Assembly: GCA_036833805.1 (NCBI GenBank)
Contig: DAITPA010000009.1
Span: 1 to 49,588 of the forward strand
Source of the DNA: PALSA-1196 sp036833805
GTDB taxonomy: Bacteria > Pseudomonadota > Gammaproteobacteria > Steroidobacterales > Steroidobacteraceae
DNA length: 49,588 nucleotides
Direction of reading: 5' to 3'
Shown here in pieces: positions 1-7,369 of this stretch. Every line of letters starts with the position of its first letter. Within the stretch, counting starts at the first letter, position 1. Under the pieces are notes generated by a model. It saw only the letters and a list, made by a program, of their open reading frames with translations. It was not told the DNA's origin and did not search any database. The position numbers were made by a program, and so were the translations under genes.

Positions 1-424
1 ATCAGCTTCCGGCGAGTGCCAACACGATTAAACATCATTTACGGATAAGTCCTAAGTCGATGTGCGAGCCACGAGCTGCGGACACCTCGAAGTCCGGCGC
101 GCACGCGGAGGTGGCCGAAGCGGGCTGCCAGACTAGCGTCGTCGCCGTGGCGTATTGGGCCGCGTGGGTCGTCCTCGGTGTCTGGGGTTTTCGCTTCCTG
201 CACTTTTCTCACCGCGGACGTACGTGCATGTTGCCGGATTCGCGGCAGCTGTTTGAGAAAGACCGGCGCCCAGCGGCGCGCAGTCAAAGAAAGCCGACGT
301 TCAGAAAAACATAGCGGCTTTATAAAAACGGCTCGTACGTGCGCGGCAACGACTTCTGCCAGGATTGAGAGTGCCTGCCTGCGTGGGCATAGTGGTCGCA
401 GATATCGCTTAGAGGCTATCGCTC
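1..424. other. Intergenic region without a supported gene
   Basis: No convincing gene is visible. Open frames occur on both strands (for example 60-314 + and 39-287 -), but they antisense-overlap each other, have no Shine-Dalgarno sequence and encode arginine-rich, low-complexity products typical of chance frames in GC-rich DNA. The last 15 nt include GAGG at about 411-415, the probable ribosome site of the next gene. Confidence 0.5.
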
Positions 425-1303
425 TTGCTCACTTTGCGAATCATCGCTCTTCTTGGGTTGCTCGCACTCGCGACCTTCATCGCCGCCTGCAGCAGCGCGG
501 CCTTTCTATTTGCGAATGCGCCGACGGCATTTGGTTCGTTCGACCGGCACGCTGATCTCCCCTACGGTGAGGATCCGCGCCAGCGGCTTGATGTGTACTC
601 GCCACGCGACGCGACGAACCGCCCGGTCGTCATCTTCTGGTATGGTGGCTCCTGGACAAAAGGCAGCAAAGCGAACTATCGCTTCGTCGGCGCGGCGCTC
701 GCCGAGCGCGGCTTTGTCGCGGTCATCCCCGACTACCGCTTGTATCCTCAGGTGGCATTTCCGGCATTCTGCGAGGATGGCGCGCATGCGCTTGTCTGGG
801 TGGAACAGCATGTGCAGGAATTTGGCGGCGATTCGCACCGCATTGTATTGATGGGTCATTCCGCCGGCGCGCATATGGCGGCGTTCATCGCGTTCAATCA
901 CGCCTTTGACGACAAGGCCGGCGCCGAAACCAAATCCATCATCGGTCTGGTCGGACTTTCCGGACCCTACGCACTCGTGCCGGATACGGCTGAGCTGCAT
1001 GCCACGTTCGCCGCGCCCTATACGGATGCGGATTGGCAGCCGATCCGCTTTGTCGATGCACATTCGCCACCGACGCTCCTTCTGCACGGGCTTGCCGATA
1101 ACGAGGTCTATCCCAAGCACACGATTGCGCTCAACGATGCGCTATTGCGCAATCACGTACGCGTGGAGATGAAGCTCTATCCGCATGGCCGCCACGCGGA
1201 CACCGTGGCGCCCTTTGCGCTGCTGGCGCGGCGTCGCTCGCCCGCGTACGAGGATAGCTTCGCCTTTATCGAGAGCGTGACGCGAAGCGATCAGTCGCCT
1301 TGA
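425..1303 (+). CDS. Alpha/beta hydrolase (esterase) lipoprotein
   Basis: A 292-residue serine hydrolase of the BD-FAE/carboxylesterase type. The N-terminus is a hydrophobic signal ending in a lipobox (Ile-Ala-Ala-Cys, Cys at about 22), so a membrane-anchored lipoprotein facing the periplasm is likely. The oxyanion segment YGGSW (about residues 73-77) replaces the usual HGGGW. The nucleophile elbow is GHSAG (144-148), followed by a probable acid in the LLHGLADNEVYP block and a histidine near PHGRHAD. The start is TTG, with GAGG 9 nt upstream; a second TTG three codons later is possible. The last 38 nt overlap the convergent iminopeptidase gene. The substrate cannot be predicted. Confidence 0.85.
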   Translation: MLTLRIIALLGLLALATFIAACSSAAFLFANAPTAFGSFDRHADLPYGEDPRQRLDVYSPRDATNRPVVIFWYGGSWTKGSKANYRFVGAALAERGFVAVIPDYRLYPQVAFPAFCEDGAHALVWVEQHVQEFGGDSHRIVLMGHSAGAHMAAFIAFNHAFDDKAGAETKSIIGLVGLSGPYALVPDTAELHATFAAPYTDADWQPIRFVDAHSPPTLLLHGLADNEVYPKHTIALNDALLRNHVRVEMKLYPHGRHADTVAPFALLARRRSPAYEDSFAFIESVTRSDQSP

Positions 1304-2270
1304 TGAGCTCGTGCGTGTTGCCCGGCTCGAACGCCGAGTGTCCGGCATCGGCCACGATGCGCAGATCCGCCTCAGGCCAGGCGCGATGCAGTTCCCAGGC
1401 ACTTCGCAGCGGACACACGATGTCGTAGCGGCCCTGCACGATCACCGCCGGGATGCGGCGGATGCGGCCGACGTTTTCAATCAGCTGATTGGCAGTGGCA
1501 AGAAATCCGCCGTTCACGAAATAGTGGCATTCGATTCGCGCGAAGGCTTCCGAATGCGTGTCCTGCCCTAATTTCGATGTGTACAGCGCATTTTGCTTGA
1601 GGAAGCTGGTGGCGGCTTCCCACAGCGCCCAGGCTTTCGCGGCGTGCGAAAGTTCGGCAGGATTCGCGCTCGTCAGCCGCCGGTAGTAGGCAGCCATCAT
1701 GTCGCCGCGCTCCGCCTGCGGGATCGGCTCGATGTAATGCTCCCACAGGTCAGGATAGAGCGCCGCCGCGCCGCCTGGGTCCTGATAGAACCATTCGAGC
1801 TCCCAGCGCCGCAGCAGAAAGATGCCGCGCAGTACGAGCTGCGTGACGCGCTCGGGATGAGTCTGCGCGTAGGCGAGCGCCAGAGTTGCTCCCCACGAGC
1901 CGCCAAACACGAGCCAGTTTTGCAGCTCCAAGTGCTCGCGCAGCCTTTCGATGTCCGCGACGAGATCCCATGTTGTATTGTCGACAAGGGAGGCGTGCGG
2001 GCGGCTCTTGCCGCAGCCACGCTGATCCATGAGCACGATGCGGTAGCGGGCGGGGTCGAAAAAGCGGCGCATCTTGGCCTCGGTGCCGCCGCCCGGTCCG
2101 CCGTGCAGAAACAGCGCCGGCTTGCCGTCGGGATTGCCGGACTCTTCGAAATAAAGCTCATGCAGGTCGCTGACCCGCAAGAATCCGCTTCGATAAGGCG
2201 ATAGCGGCGGATAGAGCTCGCGCAGCTTGGTCTTAACTTGCCTCTGCTGCGCACGCGGCCGGCTCGCCAC
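1266..2270 (-). CDS. pip: Proline iminopeptidase
   Basis: A 334-residue alpha/beta hydrolase of peptidase family S33 that removes N-terminal proline from peptides in the cytoplasm. Family landmarks are the HGGPGGG oxyanion motif (56-62), MDQRGCGKS (81-89) and the nucleophile motif GGSWG with Ser125. The C-terminal GRYDIVCP and DAGHS blocks supply the Asp and His. There is no signal peptide. Length is close to the family's usual 310-330, with about 15 extra basic residues at the N-terminus. The start codon lies 5 nt after the hinT stop, so the two are probably co-transcribed. The 3' end overlaps the convergent esterase gene. Confidence 0.95.
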   Translation of the reverse strand: MASRPRAQQRQVKTKLRELYPPLSPYRSGFLRVSDLHELYFEESGNPDGKPALFLHGGPGGGTEAKMRRFFDPARYRIVLMDQRGCGKSRPHASLVDNTTWDLVADIERLREHLELQNWLVFGGSWGATLALAYAQTHPERVTQLVLRGIFLLRRWELEWFYQDPGGAAALYPDLWEHYIEPIPQAERGDMMAAYYRRLTSANPAELSHAAKAWALWEAATSFLKQNALYTSKLGQDTHSEAFARIECHYFVNGGFLATANQLIENVGRIRRIPAVIVQGRYDIVCPLRSAWELHRAWPEADLRIVADAGHSAFEPGNTHELIKATDRFASRSR

Positions 2271-2275
2271 GGGAT

Positions 2276-2620
2276 CTAGCTCGCAACCATTGGACCGAGC
2301 GGCTTGCCGCCCAAGAGGTGCACGTGCAGGTGATAGACTTCCTGTCCGCCGTGGCTGTTGCAGTTGATGATAAGACGATAGCCATCCGCTGCGATGCCTT
2401 CCTGCTTCGCAAGGTCACGCGCCACGGTAATGAGGTGGCCGATCAGGGCCTCGTCGTCATCTGCGATATCGTTCGCCGTGGCAATGAGCTTGTTCGGCAC
2501 GATCAGGATGTGCGTCGGCGCGCGCGGCCGGATGTCGCGAAACGCCGTGACGCGCGCATCGCGATAAACGATCTGGGCGGGCAGCTCGCCCGCGATGATG
2601 CGTTGGAAGAGAGTGTCCAT
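2276..2620 (-). CDS. hinT: HIT family purine nucleoside phosphoramidase HinT
   Basis: A 114-residue histidine-triad protein that hydrolyses adenosine phosphoramidates and aminoacyl-adenylates in the cytosol. The triad HLHVH (97-101, catalytic His99) and the conserved start FQRIIAGELPA are present, and the length is normal. It probably leads a two-gene unit with the downstream iminopeptidase. The region upstream (2621-2712) contains an imperfect GC-rich hairpin around 2639-2658 and no clear promoter. Confidence 0.95.
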   Translation of the reverse strand: MDTLFQRIIAGELPAQIVYRDARVTAFRDIRPRAPTHILIVPNKLIATANDIADDDEALIGHLITVARDLAKQEGIAADGYRLIINCNSHGGQEVYHLHVHLLGGKPLGPMVAS

Positions 2621-2712
2621 GCAGATGCTGCAAGACTAGCCGGTGGCCGAGAGGCCGGCAACTCACCGATAATCGCCCGCTCCACCCTTAGCCTCTAATT
2701 CGGAGCGCCGTC

Positions 2713-3732
2713 TTGAAATTGACTTTGGACTTGCTCGCCGCGCATCTCGAACTGCATCTCTTGCCCGTGTATCTCGTGTCGGGTGATGAGCCGCTGTTGG
2801 TCGGCGAGGCGGCCGATGCCGTGCGTGCACGCGCGCGGGCGGCGGGCTACACCGAACGCGAGACGTATTTTCTCGAGCGCGGCGCAGATTGGGATGCCGT
2901 CAGCGCCGCCGTCAATAACCTCTCGCTGTTTGCCTCGCGACGCATCATCGAGATCCGTCTGCCCAGCGGCAAGCCGGGCGTGGCAGGCGGCGCGGCGCTC
3001 GCGAAGCTTGCGCAACTGGGCGATCCGGATCTTCTGGTGCTTATCATTGCGCCGCGTCTTGATCGCGATGCGCAAAGCGCGAACTGGGTGAAGGCGGTCG
3101 AGACGCGCGGCGCTTCGCTTACCGTCTGGCCGGTCGACGCCGAGCACCTCGTCGCATGGTTGAAGGGACGCAGCCGGCGCCTTGGCCTCAAGGCGGATGA
3201 CGCAGCGCTTGAGCTTTTGGCTGAGCGCACGGAAGGTAACTTGCTGGCCGCGCATCAGGAGCTTGAGAAGCTGCGCCTGCTGTTTGCCGGGGCGCCCGTG
3301 GGCGCCGATGCCGTGCTCGCAAGTGTCGCCGACAATGCGCGTTTTGATGTGTCGCAGTTGGGCGAGGCGGCGCTCGCTGGAGACACGGCGCGTGCACTGC
3401 ACGTGCTTGCGGGATTACGCGCCGAAGGGGTCGAGCCGACGCTCGTGCTCTGGGCTGTCAGCAAGGCGGTGCGCGATTTATGGCACGCGCAGGTGGCTGC
3501 CGCCGGCGGAGGCGCGGCGCCGCGCACCTGGCAGCGCCACGCAGCGGCGCTTGCCAAAGGATTGCGCCGTGCACGCGACGTGCCGTTCGCTCGCGTAGTA
3601 ATGCGTGCGGAGCGCGCCGATCGCATGATCAAGGGACGCCTCGCGGGCGATGCGTGGGAGGAGATTGCACTCCTCGCGGCGGAGTTTTGCACGCGGGCGC
3701 TCCTGCCATTGCCGCGAACCGTTTTCAAATAG
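2713..3732 (+). CDS. holA: DNA polymerase III subunit delta
   Basis: A 339-residue clamp-loader subunit (E. coli HolA is 343). It opens the beta clamp within the DnaX complex. Recognisable segments are the N-terminal YLVSGDEPLLVGEAADAVR, then FASRRIIEIRLPSGKPG and EGNLLAAHQELEKL in the middle. The start is TTG with GGAG 7 nt upstream; no ATG occurs near the conserved beginning. It begins a compact + strand cluster with nadD and rsfS, the usual gammaproteobacterial order, although lptE is not directly upstream. Confidence 0.95.
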   Translation: MKLTLDLLAAHLELHLLPVYLVSGDEPLLVGEAADAVRARARAAGYTERETYFLERGADWDAVSAAVNNLSLFASRRIIEIRLPSGKPGVAGGAALAKLAQLGDPDLLVLIIAPRLDRDAQSANWVKAVETRGASLTVWPVDAEHLVAWLKGRSRRLGLKADDAALELLAERTEGNLLAAHQELEKLRLLFAGAPVGADAVLASVADNARFDVSQLGEAALAGDTARALHVLAGLRAEGVEPTLVLWAVSKAVRDLWHAQVAAAGGGAAPRTWQRHAAALAKGLRRARDVPFARVVMRAERADRMIKGRLAGDAWEEIALLAAEFCTRALLPLPRTVFK

Positions 3733-3744
3733 GTATCAACAATA

Positions 3745-4389
3745 ATGAAACCGATCGGGCTGTTCGGCGGAACCTTTGATCCGCTCCACTATGGGCATCT
3801 GCGCACGGCGTTTGAGCTCTGGCAGGCACTGCGCCTGTCGGAAGTGCGCTTCATGCCGACCGGTAGCCCGCCGCATCGCGAACAGCCGCACGTCCCTGCG
3901 CAGTTGCGCCTGGCGATGGTGCAGGCGGCGGTGGCGGATCAGAGCGCCTTCGTGGTTGACGATCGCGAGGTGCGGCGCACCGGCGTGTCCTATTCGGTTG
4001 ATACGTTGACGGAGCTGCGACAAGAATATCCAGAGCGCTCGCTGTGTCTGCTCCTCGGCATGGACGCATTTTTGGGCCTGCCCAATTGGCATCGCTGGCG
4101 CGAGCTTCTGGATCTGGCGCACGTCATCGTGGCGCATCGTCCGGGATGGCGCGCGCCCACCATGGGCCCGCTCGGCGAGGTCATGGTCGACCGCGGCACC
4201 GGCAGCGTACGCGATCTGCACGAACAGCGCGGCGGCCGTATCTATGTGCATGCGGTCACGCAGCTCGAGATCTCGTCCACCGACCTGCGCCAGTTGATCG
4301 CCGCTGGGCATGACCCGCGCTACCTCGTTCCGGAGGAAGTCCGTAGGATCATCCTCGAGACGAGATGTTATGCTGCCGAAAAGCGTTAA
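3745..4389 (+). CDS. nadD: Nicotinate-nucleotide adenylyltransferase
   Basis: A 214-residue enzyme that converts nicotinate mononucleotide and ATP into deamido-NAD, the penultimate step of NAD synthesis. The nucleotidyltransferase signature GGTFDPLHYGH lies at 8-18 and the C-terminal ISSTDLR motif at about 176-182. The length matches E. coli (213). It starts 12 nt after holA and its last 25 nt overlap the longest rsfS frame. Confidence 0.97.
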   Translation: MKPIGLFGGTFDPLHYGHLRTAFELWQALRLSEVRFMPTGSPPHREQPHVPAQLRLAMVQAAVADQSAFVVDDREVRRTGVSYSVDTLTELRQEYPERSLCLLLGMDAFLGLPNWHRWRELLDLAHVIVAHRPGWRAPTMGPLGEVMVDRGTGSVRDLHEQRGGRIYVHAVTQLEISSTDLRQLIAAGHDPRYLVPEEVRRIILETRCYAAEKR

Positions 4390-4796
4390 CCGCTCGGGAG
4401 ACTCTTAAGCTGAAAACGACGAGCCGTAGCCGCCCGCGCCGCGCCCCACGGCGCGCATCCCCATTGCTGGGCATCGTGACTGCCGCGCTCGAAGACATGA
4501 AGGCCGTCAACGTCAAAAAGCTCGATGTCCGCGGGCTCACGGATATCGCCGACACCATGATGATCGCTTCGGGCAATTCCGATCGACACGTGCGCTCGAT
4601 CGCCGAGCAGGTCGTCGAGAAAGCCAAAGCCGCGGGCTTTCGACCTCTCGGTGTTGAAGGATCGCGCGATGCAGAATGGGTGCTTGTTGACCTGCAAGAC
4701 ATTCTCGTTCACGTCATGCTGCCGCGCGTGCGTGAGTTCTACGGTTTGGAAGAACTGTGGGAGTCGCCGGCGCCCGACGCGAAACGTTCGCGCTGA
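4365..4796 (+). CDS. rsfS: Ribosomal silencing factor RsfS
   Basis: A factor that binds L14 on the 50S subunit and blocks subunit joining during starvation. The conserved domain runs from LLGIVTAALEDMKAVNVKKLDV to the end, with DRHVRSIAEQV and LGVEGSRDAEWVLVDLQDILVHVM as signatures. The longest frame (143 aa) starts at ATG 4365 inside nadD and carries about 30 basic N-terminal residues absent from the E. coli protein. A CTG at 4410 with GGGAG 9 nt upstream is a credible alternative start, so the N-terminus is uncertain. Confidence 0.92.
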   Translation: MLCCRKALTARETLKLKTTSRSRPRRAPRRASPLLGIVTAALEDMKAVNVKKLDVRGLTDIADTMMIASGNSDRHVRSIAEQVVEKAKAAGFRPLGVEGSRDAEWVLVDLQDILVHVMLPRVREFYGLEELWESPAPDAKRSR

Positions 4797-4808
4797 CGAC
4801 CCAAAGAT

Positions 4809-5279
4809 ATGCGCATTCGCGTGCTCGCGGTAGGGTCGCGCATGCCAGACTGGGTGCGAGAAACCTGCGCCGACTATACGCTGCGGCTGCGTTCGAGTCT
4901 GAAGCTCACGCTGCTTGAGATTCCGGCAGGCCTGCGCGGCGCGCCGCGCGCCGCGCAGGCGGCGGTGCGCATTGAAGCCAAGCGGCTCTTGGTCGCTTTG
5001 CGTCCGAAAGACTTCGTCGTGGCGCTCGACGAAAAGGGTGACGAGTTTACAACCCGGGAGTTCGCGGCTTGGCTTGATGCTCGCCGGCAGGCCGGGCGCG
5101 AAGTTGCTTTCCTCATCGGCGGCCCCGATGGGCTCGATCCGCAAGTGCTTGCGCGCGCCGACTTCAAACTGTCGCTGTCGCGCCTGACCTTGCCGCATGC
5201 GCTCGTGCGCGTGCTGCTCGCGGAACAGCTGTATCGCGCCCAGAGCCTGCTCGAAAATCATCCCTATCACCGCGAATGA
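4809..5279 (+). CDS. rlmH: 23S rRNA pseudouridine-1915 N3-methyltransferase
   Basis: A 156-residue SPOUT methyltransferase (E. coli 155) that methylates pseudouridine 1915 in helix 69 of 23S rRNA on the assembled 70S. The SAM-binding knot appears as FLIGGPDGLD followed by LSLSRLTLPHALVRVLLAEQLYRA, and the protein ends in the conserved HPYHRE. It follows rsfS by 12 nt, the standard pairing. Confidence 0.97.
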   Translation: MRIRVLAVGSRMPDWVRETCADYTLRLRSSLKLTLLEIPAGLRGAPRAAQAAVRIEAKRLLVALRPKDFVVALDEKGDEFTTREFAAWLDARRQAGREVAFLIGGPDGLDPQVLARADFKLSLSRLTLPHALVRVLLAEQLYRAQSLLENHPYHRE

Positions 5280-5282
5280 TTG

Positions 5283-5882
5283 ATGATGTCGCCAGCCCAA
5301 CCCGTGCTGTTGCTCGCCTCGGCATCGCCGCGCCGCCGCGAGCTGTTGCTGCAGCTCGGTGTCGCGCACAGCGCGCGCGCCGCGGACCTCGATGAGACGC
5401 TGGCTCCGGCGGAGACAGCGCGCGGCTACGTTGAGCGCATCGCCTGCGCCAAGGCGAGCGCGCTGCGCCACACAGAAACATCACTGCCGGTGCTGGGCGC
5501 GGACACGGTCGTCGTTCTGGACGGCGTTATCTTCGGCAAGCCGAGCGGGCGCGACGATGCTCTTCGAATGCTCGCAAGACTCTCCGGCCGGGTGCACGAG
5601 GTGCTGACGGCGGTTGCGCTCGCAGACTGCCGCGGGGTTGCGCTCGCCGTGAACGTAAGCACAGTGCGTTTTCGCGCCTTAACCGATGCGGAATGCCGCG
5701 ATTATTGGGAGAGCGGGGAGCCGCGCGATAAGGCCGGCGGCTATGCGATCCAGGGATTTGCCGCCGCATTTATTGAATCCTTGCATGGCAGCTACTCGGG
5801 CGTCATGGGCCTGCCGCTATTTGAGACCGCAGCGCTGTTGCGCGCCGCCGGTGTGCCGTACGGGCGGCGCGTGAGCGCATGA
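5283..5882 (+). CDS. maf: Maf-like nucleotide pyrophosphatase
   Basis: A house-cleaning NTP pyrophosphatase of about 199 residues, probably acting on dTTP, UTP and modified pyrimidine nucleotides (YhdE type), to judge from its place before rng. The N-terminal signature is LASASPRRRELL; the metal-site block GADTVVVLDG and the KPSGRDDA loop follow. Three in-frame starts (TTG 5280, ATG 5283, ATG 5286) sit directly after the rlmH stop with no clear SD, so the exact start is uncertain. The stop overlaps the rng start as ATGA. Confidence 0.93.
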   Translation: MMSPAQPVLLLASASPRRRELLLQLGVAHSARAADLDETLAPAETARGYVERIACAKASALRHTETSLPVLGADTVVVLDGVIFGKPSGRDDALRMLARLSGRVHEVLTAVALADCRGVALAVNVSTVRFRALTDAECRDYWESGEPRDKAGGYAIQGFAAAFIESLHGSYSGVMGLPLFETAALLRAAGVPYGRRVSA

Positions 5883-7348
5883 GCGTCGAGATATTCATCA
5901 ATGTAGCGCCGCGCGAAACGCGCGCTGCGCTTCTGGAAAATGGCGTGCTGCAGGAGGTATACCTCGAGCGCGTCAGTCGTCGCGGGCTCGTCGGCAATCT
6001 CTATAAGGGCCGCGTTTCACGCGTGCTGCCGGGGATGCAGGCCGCGTTCATCGAGATCGGCCTTGAACGTACCGCGTTCCTGCATGCAGCGGACATCGCC
6101 TTCGAGCGTTCCGAGGAGACGGTCGTCAACCTGCCGCAGGTAGATGACATTCGCCGCCTCGTGTGCGAGGGCAATGACATTCTCGTGCAGGTAATCAAGG
6201 ATCCCCTCGGCACAAAAGGCGCGCGGCTTACGACTTTCGTGTCCTTGCCCTCGAAGTATGTCGTCTATATGCCGCATGGTTCGGGCGTTGGCGTGTCGAG
6301 CCGCATCGAGGAGGAGGGTGAGCGGCTGCGCTTGAAAGCGCTCATCACCGCGATGCTGTCAGGTGCCGAGAGCGGCGCTTACATCGTGCGCACAGCCGCG
6401 CAGGGCGTGTCGGCCGCGAGCCTCGGCGAGGATATGGCCTACCTGCAGAAGCTTTGGCAGCATGTGCGCGCGAACAGCCTCAACGTGCAGGCAGGCGAGA
6501 TTGTGCATGAGGATCTGCCGCTGCCGCTGCGCATCCTGCGCGACGAACTCGCTCGCGGCGTGCAGCGCGTGCTCGTCGACTCGCCGCTCGAGCACGCGCG
6601 CATGGTGCGCTTCGCTGCAAGTTTCATCCCCGCCGCCGCGAGCTGCATCGAAGTTTATACCGGCTCGCGCCCGATATTTGATCTGCACGGTATCGAGGAG
6701 GAGATCAGTCAGGCCCTGCAGCAGAAGGTGCTCCTCAAGTCCGGCGGCCACCTCATGATCGATCAGACCGAAGCGATGACGACGATCGACGTCAACACCG
6801 GCGCCTACGTCGGCCATCGCAATCTCGAGGAGACGACCTATCGCACCAATCTGGAAGCTGCGGTCGCGATCGCGCGGCAGCTGCGCGTGCGCAATTTGGG
6901 CGGCATCATCATCATCGATTTCATCGACATGCATGACGAGCCGCATCGTCGTCAGGTGCTGGCGGCGCTCGAGCGGGCGCTCGCGGGCGATCGTGCGGCA
7001 ACCCAGGTCATGAGCCTCTCACCGCTCGGGGTCGTTGAAATGACTCGCAAACGTACGCGCGAGAGCTTGGAACACTTGCTGTGCGAGCCGTGCCGCAGCT
7101 GTCAGGGGCGCGGCTTCAGCAAAACCGCGCAGACGGTGTGCTACGAAATTTTTCGCGAAATAGTGCGACAGAGCAGGCAGTTTGCGAGCCGTGAGCTCCT
7201 GATACTGGCTCATCAGGATGTGGTGGAACGTCTGCTCGATGAGGAATCCGCGGCGACCGCGGAGCTAGAGTCTCAGGTCGGTCGACCGATTCGGCTGCAG
7301 GCCGAAGCGCTCTACGGAGTAGATCAGTACGATGTCGTGCTGATATAG
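5879..7348 (+). CDS. rng: Ribonuclease G
   Basis: A 489-residue endoribonuclease, the same length as E. coli RNase G. It matures the 5' end of 16S rRNA and cuts AU-rich single-stranded RNA. The order is an S1-like domain (NLYKGRVSRVLPGMQAAFIEIG at 40-61), then the RNase H-like and catalytic DNase I-like regions (IDVNTGAYVG and IIIIDFIDMHD supply the metal aspartates), then the zinc-link cysteines CEPCRSCQGRGF near residue 402. There is no RNase E-type C-terminal scaffold. Translation is coupled to maf through ATGA. Confidence 0.97.
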   Translation: MSVEIFINVAPRETRAALLENGVLQEVYLERVSRRGLVGNLYKGRVSRVLPGMQAAFIEIGLERTAFLHAADIAFERSEETVVNLPQVDDIRRLVCEGNDILVQVIKDPLGTKGARLTTFVSLPSKYVVYMPHGSGVGVSSRIEEEGERLRLKALITAMLSGAESGAYIVRTAAQGVSAASLGEDMAYLQKLWQHVRANSLNVQAGEIVHEDLPLPLRILRDELARGVQRVLVDSPLEHARMVRFAASFIPAAASCIEVYTGSRPIFDLHGIEEEISQALQQKVLLKSGGHLMIDQTEAMTTIDVNTGAYVGHRNLEETTYRTNLEAAVAIARQLRVRNLGGIIIIDFIDMHDEPHRRQVLAALERALAGDRAATQVMSLSPLGVVEMTRKRTRESLEHLLCEPCRSCQGRGFSKTAQTVCYEIFREIVRQSRQFASRELLILAHQDVVERLLDEESAATAELESQVGRPIRLQAEALYGVDQYDVVLI

Positions 7349-7369
7349 ACCCTTAAGAGGAGGTGGTGT

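Noticed and set aside
39..314. Open frames on both strands at the left end (82-84 aa)
   Set aside because: They overlap antisense, lack ribosome sites and have shadow-like Arg/Ala-rich composition.
2639..2658. GC-rich imperfect hairpin upstream of hinT and holA
   Set aside because: Short interrupted stem without T run or conserved motif; not distinguishable from background in GC-rich DNA.
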